NCBI RefSeq assembly: GCF_000497045.1
Contig: NW_015961949.1
Location: 186,001 to 250,000, forward strand
DNA from: Kalmanozyma brasiliensis GHG001
Lineage: Eukaryota > Basidiomycota > Ustilaginomycetes > Ustilaginales
Direction: 5' to 3'
Length of the DNA stretch: 64,000 bases
In this document: positions 1 through 10,584 of the stretch, one piece after another
How positions within the stretch are numbered: position 1 is the first letter of the stretch
How the letters are laid out: each line of letters starts with the position of its first letter
Position numbers and translations under genes: made by a program
Notes under the pieces: generated by a model
Seen by the model: only the letters and a program-made list of their open reading frames with translations
The model's database searches: none
Told to the model about the DNA's origin: nothing

Positions 1-114
1 CTGATCGTCAAGACTCGGCGCGCCCAGATCTCCTTTCAGCGGGCTCTCACTCGGCACCACACCTACCGTCACAAGGATCGATAGGCGAGCAGAGCTCTTC
101 CGCCCTCCGCCGCC

Positions 115-1434
115 ATGACCTCGCTCATCGCTATCGTCGATCTCAAGGGCAAGCCGCTGATCCAGCGCAGCTACCGCGATGACATCTCTGCCACTGCAGT
201 CGAAAAGTTCCTGCCCCTCCTGCTTGACCTCGAAGAGGAAGCTGGTGGCTCGTCCGTCAGTCCATGCTTCTCCTCCGAAGGCGTCAACTACATGTTCATC
301 CGGCACAACAACCTCTACCTCCTCGCCCTGTCGCGGCGCAACTCGAACGCAGCCGAAGTGCTCATCTTCCTCCACAAACTCGCTTCGGTGCTGGAAGAGT
401 ACTTCAAGGAGCTCGAGGAGGAGTCGATCCGCGACAACTTTGTCATCATCTACGAGCTCTTGGATGAGATGATGGATTTCGGGTATCCGCAGACGACGGA
501 GAGCAAGATTCTGCAGGAGTACATCACCCAAGAGTCGCACAAGCTGGAGGTTCAGGTTCGACCGCCGATGGCTGTGACCAATGCCGTATCGTGGCGAAGC
601 GAGGGGATTCGATACCGCAAGAACGAGGTGTTTCTGGATGTGGTGGAGAGCGTCAACCTGCTGGTGAGCGCGAATGGCAATGTGGTGCGAAGCGAGATCC
701 TGGGCGCGGTCAAGATGAAGTGTTACCTTTCGGGCATGCCGGAATTGCGGTTGGGGTTGAACGACAAGGTGATGTTCGAGTCGACGGGACGGGCGGCGAG
801 GGGCAAAGCGATCGAGATGGAGGATGTCAAGTTCCACCAATGCGTGCGGCTGTCTCGGTTCGAGAACGATCGAACCATCAGCTTCATCCCTCCGGACGGC
901 GAGTTCGAGCTGATGAGCTACCGCCTCAGCACGCAGGTCAAGCCGCTCATCTGGGCCGAAGCCATCGTCGAGCGCCACGAGGGCAGCAGGATAGAGTTCA
1001 TGGTCAAGGTCAAGGCGCAGTTCAAACGCAGATCCACCGCCAACAACGTCGAAATCCACATCCCCGTCCCGGACGACGCCGACACGCCCAAGTTCCGTGC
1101 CGCCACCGGCTCGGTAGTGTACGCGCCCGAAAAGTCCGCCATGGTCTGGAAGATCAAACAGCTCGGCGGCGGAAAGGAGTTTTTGATGCGCGCCCACTTC
1201 GGTTTGCCCAGCGTCAAGAGCGAGGAGGTGGTCGACCGACGCGCTCCCATCAGCATCAAGTTCGAGATTCCTTACTTTACCGTGTCGGGGATCCAGGTGA
1301 GGTACCTGAAGATTGTCGAGAAGTCGGGTTATCAGGCTCTGCCGTGGGTGAGGTACATCACGCAGCACGGAGAGTACGATCTGCGTACCCAGAGCGAGAA
1401 GCCGTCTGCTAGGCTGGCGCCGTTCTCGGCGTAG
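115..1434 (+). CDS. APM1: AP-1 clathrin adaptor complex, mu subunit
   Basis: Medium (mu) chain of the AP-1 adaptor, which sorts cargo with Tyr-based signals between the trans-Golgi network and endosomes. The 439-residue product is full length for the family. An N-terminal longin-like domain (about 1-140) contains DNFVIIYELLDEMMDFGYPQ, and the mu-homology domain (about 165-430) contains AVSWRSEGIRYRKNEVFLDV and the C-terminal stretch SGIQVRYLKIVEKSGYQALP. The close match to metazoan AP-1 mu in these blocks, including YITQHGEY near the end, favours AP-1 over the AP-2 or AP-3 mu chains. The ATG follows CCGCCGCC, a good start context, and aligns with the usual mu1 N-terminus. The frame has no introns. 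The downstream neighbour is convergent, 225 bp away. Confidence 0.95.
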   Translation: MTSLIAIVDLKGKPLIQRSYRDDISATAVEKFLPLLLDLEEEAGGSSVSPCFSSEGVNYMFIRHNNLYLLALSRRNSNAAEVLIFLHKLASVLEEYFKELEEESIRDNFVIIYELLDEMMDFGYPQTTESKILQEYITQESHKLEVQVRPPMAVTNAVSWRSEGIRYRKNEVFLDVVESVNLLVSANGNVVRSEILGAVKMKCYLSGMPELRLGLNDKVMFESTGRAARGKAIEMEDVKFHQCVRLSRFENDRTISFIPPDGEFELMSYRLSTQVKPLIWAEAIVERHEGSRIEFMVKVKAQFKRRSTANNVEIHIPVPDDADTPKFRAATGSVVYAPEKSAMVWKIKQLGGGKEFLMRAHFGLPSVKSEEVVDRRAPISIKFEIPYFTVSGIQVRYLKIVEKSGYQALPWVRYITQHGEYDLRTQSEKPSARLAPFSA

Positions 1435-1659
1435 AAACACTCGTTACACTTCGCATCATGTTCGAAAATCACATCGTCGTACTCCTTCTTCGGTTGGCAA
1501 GTGTGTGAGAGCGAGAGTCTGGCTGTTCTGAGCTGGACGAAAGAGGTGGTCGAATGTCGGGCAATTCGTCATGCAGCCACACACACATAGAACCTGACAA
1601 GCAAAGCAATGGTATACAATTCCTTCCTCAATAGGCTAACATACATCCTCTCCTCCTAC

Positions 1660-2187
1660 TCAAAGCGTTGGAGCGTTGAGATCGATGTCCTGCAGATCAC
1701 CAGCGCCCCTGAACGTCTCCAAGATGTTGGCCTGGTCGTTGAGAATATGCCTATCGGTCTGGATGCCGATCTTGGCGAGGTCTCTCCAACGCTGGAAGTC
1801 TTCTGGGTTGCGCTTGTCGCCGTGTGCCTTTTCGGCTTCCTCCCAATGACCCTTGCTGAAGTTCAACATCGTGCTAATCTTCTGCTCTCGGATATCGTAG
1901 ACGAGGGAGCAGGTGGTGCCAGTCTCCTCGAGCCAGTTGCACTGCCAGAGCTCGCCAGGGCGGATGCACTGGTAGTCTGCCGTCTGGTAGTTCAAGCGCC
2001 CCGCCATGGGGCCGCCGTGGATGGCGTATACGATGCGGTTGTCAGAGCGAAACCACATCTCGTAGCGCCACTTCTCGGGGGCGCCCGTTTCGGGATTCTC
2101 GGCATCGTAATCGTAGAGCAGATGGAGGTTTTCAATGTCCTGCTCGAAGGCGCGGCGGACCGAGGCGTCGTCTCGCGGCCAAAGCAT
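1660..2187 (-). CDS. phenolic acid decarboxylase (PAD family)
   Basis: Predicted cofactor-free decarboxylase converting ferulic or p-coumaric acid to the vinyl phenol; cytosolic and probably used to detoxify or degrade plant cell-wall phenolics. The 175-residue product has the PAD core: LLYDYD (23-28), WRYEMWFRSDNRIVYAIHGG (40-59), MAGR (61-64) and WLEETGT (85-91). By alignment from memory with Bacillus PAD, the catalytic residues Tyr11, Tyr13, Arg41 and Glu64 correspond to Tyr25, Tyr27, Arg64 and Glu87 here, all present. The frame stays open upstream to an ATG at 2343, but a TATA-like element lies inside that extension at 2324-2332. Starting at 2187 also gives the normal PAD length, so I chose it. 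The enzyme family is clear; the substrate is inferred. Confidence 0.88.
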   Translation of the reverse strand: MLWPRDDASVRRAFEQDIENLHLLYDYDAENPETGAPEKWRYEMWFRSDNRIVYAIHGGPMAGRLNYQTADYQCIRPGELWQCNWLEETGTTCSLVYDIREQKISTMLNFSKGHWEEAEKAHGDKRNPEDFQRWRDLAKIGIQTDRHILNDQANILETFRGAGDLQDIDLNAPTL

Positions 2188-3105
2188 TGTGGTTCGCGTG
2201 CAAGGTGTGCTTGAGTGTGCGTGGGGTGTTGGTCGGAGCTGAGCGTAGGGGAGAGTGGCTGCTGTCGAGCGAGGTGACGATGGTTCTTGTGAGTGGATGG
2301 ACCAAGGAGCAGGAAGGACGGGGGTATATATCCCTTCGAGCACAGCTCAGACAGACCCATCTAAGGAGGCTCAGCGAAACCGAGCTCTAGCGTGCACTGC
2401 AGAGATTGCTTCGCTACACCGTCTTACCACCGCTAAGCGATCAAACGTCCATTCTTAGCCGCGGAAGATCATCATTCGTCGCTCCGCTGCACGGCAACGC
2501 ATGAAGCTTTCATTACCGGCTATTGGACGTCAGCAAACAATCGGAGAATTCTACCCGTTCTGCCGCGGGATCACCCACGTTCAAACGGCTGCCTTACGAG
2601 CACCGTAGGCTCGTACAGAAGAGCGTCTCCGGATTGCTGGATTGCCTGGAAAACACGGCAGAGCACGCATTTGCGTCATGATGCACGACCACGAGTCTTA
2701 ATTTTCGCTTCACAACGCACGAGTCATTTCCTATGGCCTGCAAGAGTCAACGCCATCACGTACGAGAACGCTTGGAGACGATGTCATGGTTTGAGAAGCG
2801 ACGGTTTCGAATTGGCGGGTCTCTCTTTCCCAACATGACCATGACGATGATGTGCAAGAAGCTCGGAAGGTTTGTGCGAGTAAGGCCGGGCTGAGGAGGG
2901 TGGTACGGAGGGCACCGGAGTTTAAGCTTGCCCGATCTGCACAGCGAGAAGAAATCAGATAACCGAAATCGGGACACCTTCTGAGTAACCGACGACAAGG
3001 AACTCAGCCACGATCTTCTCACACGACCACATCATCTGAACATCCCCAACGCTACACGTCCTCATACAGTCACACCTGGACGTCTGAAGAGGTCAGAGCG
3101 ATACG
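2188..3105. other. divergent intergenic region, PAD / CFD1
   Basis: This 0.9 kb stretch separates two divergently transcribed genes and must hold both promoters. Apart from the TATA-like element for PAD at 2324-2332 I see no conserved motif, RNA gene or repeat. Short open frames on either strand look like chance. Confidence 0.6.
2324..2332 (-). promoter_or_regulatory. TATA-like box upstream of the phenolic acid decarboxylase
   Basis: The minus strand reads GATATATAC here, about 137 nt upstream of the chosen ATG at 2187. A transcription start about 30 nt downstream would leave a leader of roughly 100-110 nt. This supports the 2187 start over the in-frame ATG at 2343, which lies upstream of the element. 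The identification is by pattern only. Confidence 0.5.
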
Positions 3106-4149
3106 ATGAGTGCAGCCGGCCCCTCTACCGTCTCTCCGTCGGCGTCGCACCTCGGTGCGGACCCCAAGATCGTGCGTCGCCTCTCCTCGGTCTCGAACAT
3201 CATCTTGGTCCTCTCTGGCAAGGGCGGGGTGGGCAAGTCTTCCGTATCTGCACAGCTGGCGCTCTCACTTTCCTCGTCCACGCACTCTTCCGGGCGTCCG
3301 ATCCGCGTGGGGATCCTGGATATCGACCTTACCGGACCGTCGATCCCCCGCATGCTCGGGTTGGACGGCGCTACGGTGAAACAAAGCACGGACGGCTGGG
3401 TGCCCGTGTACACCGACACCACGCAATCCCTCGCGGTCATGTCGGTCGGCTTCCTGCTCCGCTCTCGCAACGATAGTGTCGTCTGGAGGGGGCCCAAGAA
3501 GAATGCCATGATCAAGCAGTTCCTTGGCGACGTCCGATGGGGTCAACTCGACTACTTGATCATCGACACGCCACCAGGGACCAGCGACGAGCACATTAGC
3601 ATCCTCGAGTATCTCCGAACGTTCAACCCCGCAGCCGTGATGGTCACCACCCCTCAAGCCGTCTCCCTCGCGGACAACCTGAGGAGTCTCGACTTTTGCA
3701 GGAAAACAAGCCTACCTCTGCTAGGGCTGGTGGAGAACATGTCCGGCTACATCTGCCCGCATTGCAAGGACTGTACCAACGTCTGGGGCAAAGGTGGCGG
3801 CGAAGCGCTCGCCAAACGCGAAGGTTTGCACTTCTTGGGTAGGATACCCATCGATCCTGGCCTGGTGCGTGTGTTGGACGATGCAAAGGAGGATGCACAA
3901 CAGATCGTCAGCCAGCTCGGCGAGACAAGTCTCGAGGATGGCGCGATACACAAGCCTCTGACCGAGAATGGCGAGCTGACGGCGGGGGAGAAGGATGATA
4001 CCCCAGCAGGGACCGTGTTGTCGAGAACAACCATTCAGAGGTACAAGGACAGTTTGACCTTCCCCATCTTTCAGGAGATCACGGATCAGATTCGCGAGCT
4101 CGCGGAGCAACATAAGGCGGGATCAGCGAACAGCGCCGGTTCCTCGTGA
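3106..4149 (+). CDS. CFD1: cytosolic Fe-S cluster assembly P-loop ATPase Cfd1 (NUBP2)
   Basis: Mrp/NBP35-family scaffold that, with Nbp35, assembles 4Fe-4S clusters for cytosolic and nuclear proteins. The 347-residue protein has the deviant Walker [10 protein letters not shown] (38-46), the switch region [25 protein letters not shown], and the cluster-bridging CPHC (Cys217 and Cys220) followed by Cys223. It lacks the N-terminal four-cysteine ferredoxin-like motif of Nbp35, which marks it as the Cfd1/NUBP2 partner. A C-terminal extension of about 60 residues after the conserved fold is polar and poorly conserved. The start is the first ATG of the frame and leaves about 30 residues before the P-loop domain. 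Intronless. Confidence 0.93.
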   Translation: MSAAGPSTVSPSASHLGADPKIVRRLSSVSNIILVLSGKGGVGKSSVSAQLALSLSSSTHSSGRPIRVGILDIDLTGPSIPRMLGLDGATVKQSTDGWVPVYTDTTQSLAVMSVGFLLRSRNDSVVWRGPKKNAMIKQFLGDVRWGQLDYLIIDTPPGTSDEHISILEYLRTFNPAAVMVTTPQAVSLADNLRSLDFCRKTSLPLLGLVENMSGYICPHCKDCTNVWGKGGGEALAKREGLHFLGRIPIDPGLVRVLDDAKEDAQQIVSQLGETSLEDGAIHKPLTENGELTAGEKDDTPAGTVLSRTTIQRYKDSLTFPIFQEITDQIRELAEQHKAGSANSAGSS

Positions 4150-4322
4150 CATGCCACTCTCTCAATGGAACGATACCCTTTCACCCGAATGCGAACGAAG
4201 GTCTGTGCAGTAACGACCAGTGAAGTGATTGCGAGGAAGATACTGATACACGTGAATGCGAGCGACAGTGCGAGACGCCTAGCACGTCTTTTGCGCCAAG
4301 ATAGAATGTCCGTGTGTTGCGT

Positions 4323-5660
4323 CTAGAACGCCTCTCCGCCCCTGAAGCTGAGCTTGGACGTTGCGCGACTAGGCACGAGCACAGGCGCCGCGCCATGATC
4401 GCTGCCATCCGAGTCCAACAGCCCGCTAGCCGACGAGTTCCTGCTCGGTGCTGCAACGCCCAATCTGGCTGTATCGGGGACGAACTCGCTCGAGCCCGTC
4501 CGCGGGCTGGCCCACGGCTGCCCACCACCCAGACCCGCCGCGCTCAACGGCTGCAGCGGGTTGCCAGGCATACTGAACGAGCCGATGCGACTCGTGGCGT
4601 TGCTCTCGAGATAACTGTGCTCTGCGCTGCTGCTGCTCACCTCGTAGCCCGACAGCGTCGAATCGCGACGGGTCGCGGCCGACTGCAGCGGATGGCGACT
4701 GCTCGATTCCTGACGCCCCCACTTGTGCTGCGGATAGGCCGGGTCGACTGCGGAAGGGTGCAGCGCAATTTCGGGAGCTTGTCGACCACTGCGAGTCCGC
4801 TGCAGATCGGCACCTTTACCCGTCGAGCTGGTGCGCGAGAGCGGCCTAGGTCCGAAACTCAGCCGATGGACGGGCGCATTGCGCAGCAGCGGCGGCTCGT
4901 TGTTGCTGAAAAGCGGCGTCTTTGCCCGCTCCGACATGGCCGAATCGCGCGCACCGTTGCCGTGCAGAGTCGAAGACCCGCTGCTCGAGTCATTCGAGCG
5001 AAGCAACGGCGATCGCAGCCCACTGGCGCTCGAGCGATACGACTTGGCGGTGTACTTTTGCGCTTCGGTGAGCGAGAACGATGTGCCGCGGTAACCGTGT
5101 TGCGGTCGCTTGCTGGCGAGCGACGAGGTGGAGGATTCGCCAGGCGTCGAGCCACCGAGGGTCGAGCTGCCGCGCGAGTTGCGTCCGACGGGACGAAGAG
5201 GTTTGTTGGGTGGGAAGCGTTTTGAATGTGCGAGGGTCGGCGAACTGGATCCTGGTGAGGGGCTTCCGCCAGGACTGCCCCGTGGGCTGATGGCGCCTCG
5301 CACTCGCAGATCTTGCCGCGCTCGTTCGCGCTCTTCGAGCACGATGCGGGACGATCTCGACATGCACGAGGGAACAAAGATGCGCAGCAGCGCGATAACG
5401 AGTCCGACAGCAGCCGCGCCCAAGCCTGCAAAGATGAGCAGGAGCGGTGTGAGCGGTACTGTGGTGTTGCCGAGCGGGACGTAGTTGTCGCTTTTCATGA
5501 TGGCGCGCTTTTGCAATGAGCCTGCTGCGTCTGGTGCAAATACGGACGGGCCATCTCGCACAGGAAGTGCCGAGGCACACAAGGCAAAGACCAGTATCGA
5601 GAAGCCCGCGCGGGCAGTTTGTGACGATGTCATCACGATGCTGCGTCTTGACGAAGACAT
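4323..5660 (-). CDS. putative single-pass type I membrane protein, function unknown
   Basis: I do not recognise this 445-residue protein. It has a signal-peptide-like N-terminus (hydrophobic core about 18-32, cleavage plausible after Ala-Ser-Ala near 29-31) and a short outer segment of about 37 residues. That segment carries an N-glycosylation sequon (Asn65-Thr-Thr) and a Kex2-like Lys51-Arg52. One strong transmembrane helix follows (about 71-94), then a cytosolic tail of about 350 residues rich in Ser, Pro, Arg and Gly with no visible domain. This topology resembles fungal cell-wall or polarity membrane proteins (Skg6/Mid2-like layout), but that is only a resemblance. Its upstream side faces the 4.9 kb gene-free region, and it converges with CFD1 (173 bp between stops). 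The coding assignment rests on frame length and coherent topology. Confidence 0.7.
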   Translation of the reverse strand: MSSSRRSIVMTSSQTARAGFSILVFALCASALPVRDGPSVFAPDAAGSLQKRAIMKSDNYVPLGNTTVPLTPLLLIFAGLGAAAVGLVIALLRIFVPSCMSRSSRIVLEERERARQDLRVRGAISPRGSPGGSPSPGSSSPTLAHSKRFPPNKPLRPVGRNSRGSSTLGGSTPGESSTSSLASKRPQHGYRGTSFSLTEAQKYTAKSYRSSASGLRSPLLRSNDSSSGSSTLHGNGARDSAMSERAKTPLFSNNEPPLLRNAPVHRLSFGPRPLSRTSSTGKGADLQRTRSGRQAPEIALHPSAVDPAYPQHKWGRQESSSRHPLQSAATRRDSTLSGYEVSSSSAEHSYLESNATSRIGSFSMPGNPLQPLSAAGLGGGQPWASPRTGSSEFVPDTARLGVAAPSRNSSASGLLDSDGSDHGAAPVLVPSRATSKLSFRGGEAF

Positions 5661-5789
5661 TGGAAGGATCTCGCGACCAAGTGAGTGGCAGAAACGAGTT
5701 GACCTTTATTGGAGCGAGTCCGAAGATTCGTCCGTCGAGTGAGACCGGGAGACAAGCTGTCTATAGATCGGCGAGCATGTACCCTCTGA

Positions 5790-5821
5790 TGGTGGTGGTG
5801 GTGGAGGTGGTGGTGGTGGGG
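5790..5821. repeat. TGG trinucleotide microsatellite
   Basis: An interrupted run of TGG (one TGGAGG break) lies about 130-160 bp upstream of the minus-strand membrane-protein start at 5660. On that gene's sense strand it reads as CCA/CAC repeats, so it may lie in its 5' leader. Confidence 0.85.
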
Positions 5822-7556
5822 TCTTGAACTGTTGTCTTAGTGAGATGTCCTCGTTGGAGGCTTACAGATGAACCGGCTGTGCGAAGGTGGAGAGGGCGCA
5901 CAATGCTGACCTGGCCTGAAAGCGGTGCGGCAAGGTGGGCGAAAGTCTAGATCGGAGTGCCGTGCGTGGACGCCGAAATGAAGTCACTCTGCGCAGCGCG
6001 GAAACGACCGGTCGAAGTGTCCTTGAACCTTGTTTCAGATGCACCGAGGTTCGAGACGGGTGTGCTGGCCAAGACTGAGCGAGATTGGGCGAGTGGCGGG
6101 AGTGGACAATGAGAAAGCCTCGACTGCAAGGCCAAGAAACAAGATGCTGCTGGATTTGGTGGGGAGCCAAGAACGGAGATCGACGTTTTCTGCAACGGCG
6201 GCAAAGCTGAAGCTGGCAGGAAGGTTACTAACGATGAACCTAGATCTTCGCAGCGAATGTCGCCGACTTGGTGGTGCGGGACCTTAGGACACTCTGCGAT
6301 GCGGGATGGGGAGCCGTGTATGCGGTGACCGAGATGCAGCTATACAAAGCGAATCAGGCGATGCTTGCGGGCAGGATGGAGCAAGCGATTGTAGCCAATG
6401 ACCGTCTATGATCGTGGTGAATGGTTCGGTTGCTGGGATGGTTGCAACGCAAGGTAGCTAAGAAGCGATGCTCAGCTATAAACCGTCTATGGCTGGGACT
6501 TGGGCGATTCTAAGCTCGTCGAGAAGGTTTAAGGGTGAGCCGCTCCAAGAAGGAAGGTTGTGGTGGAATGCAAGATCGAATCGAAGTCGCCGAAGGATGT
6601 GGTAGAGCTTCTTGAAGGAACGAACGGAACTGAAGTCGAAAGAGAGAGTGAGGGTGATGGGTATGGAAGCAAGGACGCAAGATGAAGACGGTCCGCAGCA
6701 AAAACGTCAAAGTGGGCGGCGATCTGGACGCGCAAGGGGGGGCAGGGCCGAGGAGGGAGCGTGAGAAAAGTGTGATGAAAGCGTTGTCAAGCAAGGAGGA
6801 AACAACGCAAGAGGGAAGGGAAGCGCAAAGCCTACGAGTCAAGTGGGTCTGCAGCGTGACGATTCAAGAAGAGAGGCGGCTCGAGCCGACGGTGTGAGAA
6901 CAATAGACGCATGAGGAGGAGGTACGGTGACTTTTTCCTTGCGCGCTACAATCCATCGAGCCAGGGCTATCCATCCATTTAGGTTTCGAACCCGAATCGA
7001 CAACACAGCAATGGGCAAGCAGCAAGCAAAGCAGTCCACCGTCTTGGGTTGAGAGACACGAGCAAGGCAAGGTCGGGCGGGCGGGCCGTCATGACGAGAT
7101 TGCCAGGTTGACTCACGAGTCGGTTGCGCAGTTTCGATGCGGCTTTCTCGACCAGAGCACCAGAGGGGCTTGCTGCAGTCGAATGCAAGCCCACGAAACA
7201 AAAAACCCCGAATGAAACGAGAGTAAAATTTCCTGTGCTTTGAGCAGCTCGCTTGAGTATCGAAGTTGCTCTCTTCCGACGACACTGCCTCCGTTTCGCC
7301 CTCGCCTGTTGCCTCGAGTAACATAATCGGAACCGTCGCCGATGTCTTTGACAGCTGAACGCTAGCACCAGTCTGGTCGGAATCAGCGATGTTTTGATCG
7401 TCGCAAAAAAATAAATAGTTTAGCAGAAAGAACGATAGGAACAAATTGACCCTGGAACTGCAAGCCGAGCTGCAAGAGATGGAGAGCGAAGATCGACAAA
7501 ATCATCCAAATCGACCCTTGCTGTGTCAAACGAGGGACGGGCAGCCTGGGAGGCGA

Positions 7557-7592
7557 TCTCATTTTTAGTTTTAAAAATATTTAAATAAAAGT
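7557..7592. other. AT-rich island
   Basis: A run of about 35 bp is almost entirely A and T, with alternating T-tracts and A-tracts, in otherwise mixed-composition sequence. It could be a nucleosome-free or DNA-unwinding segment. No consensus origin or promoter motif can be assigned. Confidence 0.4.
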
Positions 7593-10584
7593 GAGCGAGC
7601 AGCGTGGTTTGCATCGCAAGACAACCGCGTCAACTTTTCCACTCGCCTATCGGAAGAGATGCGCCGCGCGTGGATCGCAAGGCTGTGCCCTCCGAAAAGC
7701 CACTTGCTATCACCATCATCATGACCATGAGCAGCAAGGACGGTCTATGTGGATCAGGGCTCACACTCTTCGGTCCCGCCGCTCCGTCTTGTCATAGCTT
7801 GGCGTCATTAAGGATCGGCTCAACAGCGTGAAAGAGGCTGGGGACGTGGCTTGGCGTGTTTCTAGATTGTTTGATTCGCTGTTTCAGTGCGCGATGATTA
7901 CGTCTTGTTCTGCGGCACACATGGCACTCTAGCATCTTGCACAATGGCCATCGAGGCCTCCGCACAAGCAAACTCGGGTGCCCAACTACCTTCTGCATTG
8001 AGGTGTTCGCGATCTGAGCTGCAGTGACTCTGCTGGGGAACGAAGGCTAGATCAGCTGCCTTTCAGGCGACAGGGAACGAAAATAGGTCAGGGGCTCCGC
8101 TTGGCTCTCGAGACCCTTTTGACGTGCTCGTGTGGGCTTGGTGTCTTTTCGCTAAGGGCTTGTCGATCTCTCTCTCCCTCTTCCCCGCAACCAGCCTTTT
8201 CTTTCGATCGCAATCGCTGTCTTCCCCAACTCGTGACCGCATTGTGGACTACATGGTACTAGTAGCTCCACTTCTCAGACTTCCCTTCTACGACCAAAAC
8301 ACGGTCCACAGTATGATGAGAGCTGGCCAACTAGCCTCGAAGCGAACGTGGCTGATCGTCGCTTTTAGCACAGAACTTTTCTCCAAAGAAAGGTGGCAGA
8401 TTGGGTGGAAATTCAAATCGCGACACGGCGCAAAATTTCCCGCTGTCCCTCCTCTGCCCACATGCGACATCGTGCTTTCCATAGATCGGCACGCCTTTCA
8501 AACTCAGCTGGCAGCGCGACGTCACGCCTCCCCCTCTTGCCCTGATCCCAAATCTTGTTCAGATCCTGTCGGCACGCCTACCTGGTGAGCGGAGTTGGAT
8601 CCGGCCTTACCGCAGCGATTTCTGCTCTAACACGGGACTCGCCCTGCAGTTCCGGCACTTCTCTCTTCCACTTTCCTTTCGGGATCTGCGACTAGCATCG
8701 TTTTCGGTTTTGCCGATCCAATGTCTACGAGCGTGGGAACTGGCTAGAACAAGATTCGCCGGCATGTTACTTTTCGTCGGATGGGTCGCGATGCGATGTT
8801 TGTTTTTTGCTCGCAATTGGAGATGCCGCCGGAACCGTCTGGCGGGCGGCGCGGGCTCCGATATTGTGTTTTCATTGTTCTCTCTGTTCCTTGTTCATGC
8901 TCGTTCTATCGTGGGAAAAGGTGCTGGGCAAGCCTCCTTCTCGAGGCTGACAGTCACGCCTTCGAGCACGCGGGGTTGTGACGAAGACGGAGCTGTCGAG
9001 GATCCTGTCTTGAGGACGGTCAGGTGGGGGAACACGCTGTGTCTGACCGGCGAACCTCGCCAACCCGCCTCGTCCCCGCACTTCCTCGTATCGATCACAC
9101 TGACGAGCCTCGCTTGACGTCTCGGATCGTTTCCGCTGCCGCTACAGTAGGTCAGAAAGGATGGCTGCTGAGCTTCTTGACGAAGAACGGCTCTGCCGGC
9201 GGGTCCCTTCTGCTGGAACAGTCATTCGCCGGACTAGGCTAGCCTGTCTCATGCGTCCCGCTCTTTTAGCACCACGACGGGGCACCGGCACCGAGCCACC
9301 GACGACGGCTGAAGCTCAAATCAGCCTGTGACTTAGCCTCGCCTCATTTCGGTTGGAGTCGACCGTGTCATCGTCCGTCTAGTGATGCGCCCATTCGATG
9401 CAGGCTCGTCCATCGGCGCTAAGAATCGTAAAGTCGTATGTCAGACCGCTCTATTTTCACAAATCAAATTTCTGCCGGCACGACACCGGAGACTTGGCAC
9501 CATCGATAAAGCCCTTCCTTGTCAACGAGGCGGTGTCGCAAATCGAACTTGTTCGGTGGCCAAGACTCTTGGACGGGCCCCTGATTCTTCTGTCAAAGAT
9601 CAGCCTCTTCTTCACCGAACGATGGCGTGGTGAGAACGCTGCAAGGGCCAAACGTGGCTTGCATACCGACAGACGCCGCACAATGTGGTCCATGATGGTG
9701 CACTGCATGCATTGGACGGAGCTGACCATGCGGTAGGGCGGTGCGCTGACGAAGGCTCACACGACCGGGTCGGGTTTCCTGAGGCGCGCGGTAGCTCGGC
9801 TCGAGTGCGTATCAAAGGCAGCGTGTGCAACGCGCGCATCGAGGTCGAGTTCGCCTCGGCAGTCGTGCCTCCGCTGGGAGCGCACACGGAGCCCCAGCGA
9901 TGATGTCACCTCCAGAGAAGACTTTATGCTCGAAGGTCTAACATCCGGCAGGGCTTATCTTGGATTGATCGCGCCCGATCTCGTTCAGATGGCCTCCTTT
10001 TCGAGACCTCTATTTTGCCAGAGACTTTGCAGGTGGACTTGCCGAACTGTGATGTCTTTCACCTACTCTCACTAATCCAAGAGGCACGACGGATCACGTA
10101 TTTCTGGACGAAGGCCCCTCTTGAGACCACAGCAGCAGCTGCGCGTGCATCTAGGAGTCTATGGCCCAGTTCAGGACGCTCGGACGACATCCAGCGGTGC
10201 ACAGCGATTTTTAAGCCATCAGGTGTTAAGACCAAGTAAGAATGAGAAAAAGGAAATGCCACTCGCACGTGACGCGCCAGCATGTCTCAGCTGCAAGCCC
10301 TTTTCGAAGCGGTGTTCTTCTTCCAGACTCGCGGTGCAGGCACGGTTCGGCTCCACGTAGCACCACTTTCATCGTCCTCATCACCCACGATATCAGCCCT
10401 TTCGAGAACACCTTGGCGCAACAGCGGGGAGTACTAGTCGCGCACAGCAAACCAGGCGACGAAAGCGAAAGCGTCGGTCTCCCAGACATCCCCAATCGCC
10501 CGCAGGTCGCGCGACACCTCATCACTCCACACGCTCCCGCACACGAGGTTCCCGCACACGACAGCCTGCCCGTCTAGTCCAGTC

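Larger units (their letters stand above)
5661..10584. other. 4.9 kb region without a supportable gene
   Basis: Between the divergently transcribed membrane-protein gene and the p24 gene I find no frame with recognisable protein character. Frames of 100-201 codons (for example minus strand 6839-7444, plus strand 8124-8588, plus strand 8710-9117) lack domains, and the two I checked closely lack a good ATG. No tRNA with paired T-arm and A-box was found. The stretch contains a TGG microsatellite at 5790-5821 and an AT-rich island near 7550-7590. It probably holds long upstream regulatory DNA or leader sequence, or a non-coding or fast-evolving spliced gene that cannot be read by eye. Confidence 0.55.

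Noticed and set aside
6979..7000. B-box-like sequence GGGTTCGAAACC on the minus strand (possible tRNA)
   Set aside because: The T-stem does not pair beyond two or three bases, and no A-box or acceptor stem is found at the right distance.
6839..7444. 201-codon minus-strand frame with a hydrophobic start, resembling a secreted protein
   Set aside because: The first codon is TTG, and beyond the initial hydrophobic run there is no coherent sequence. Not supported as a gene.
5661..10584. CRISPR, transposon or insertion element in the long gap
   Set aside because: No regularly spaced direct repeats, terminal inverted repeats or transposase/reverse-transcriptase frames were seen.
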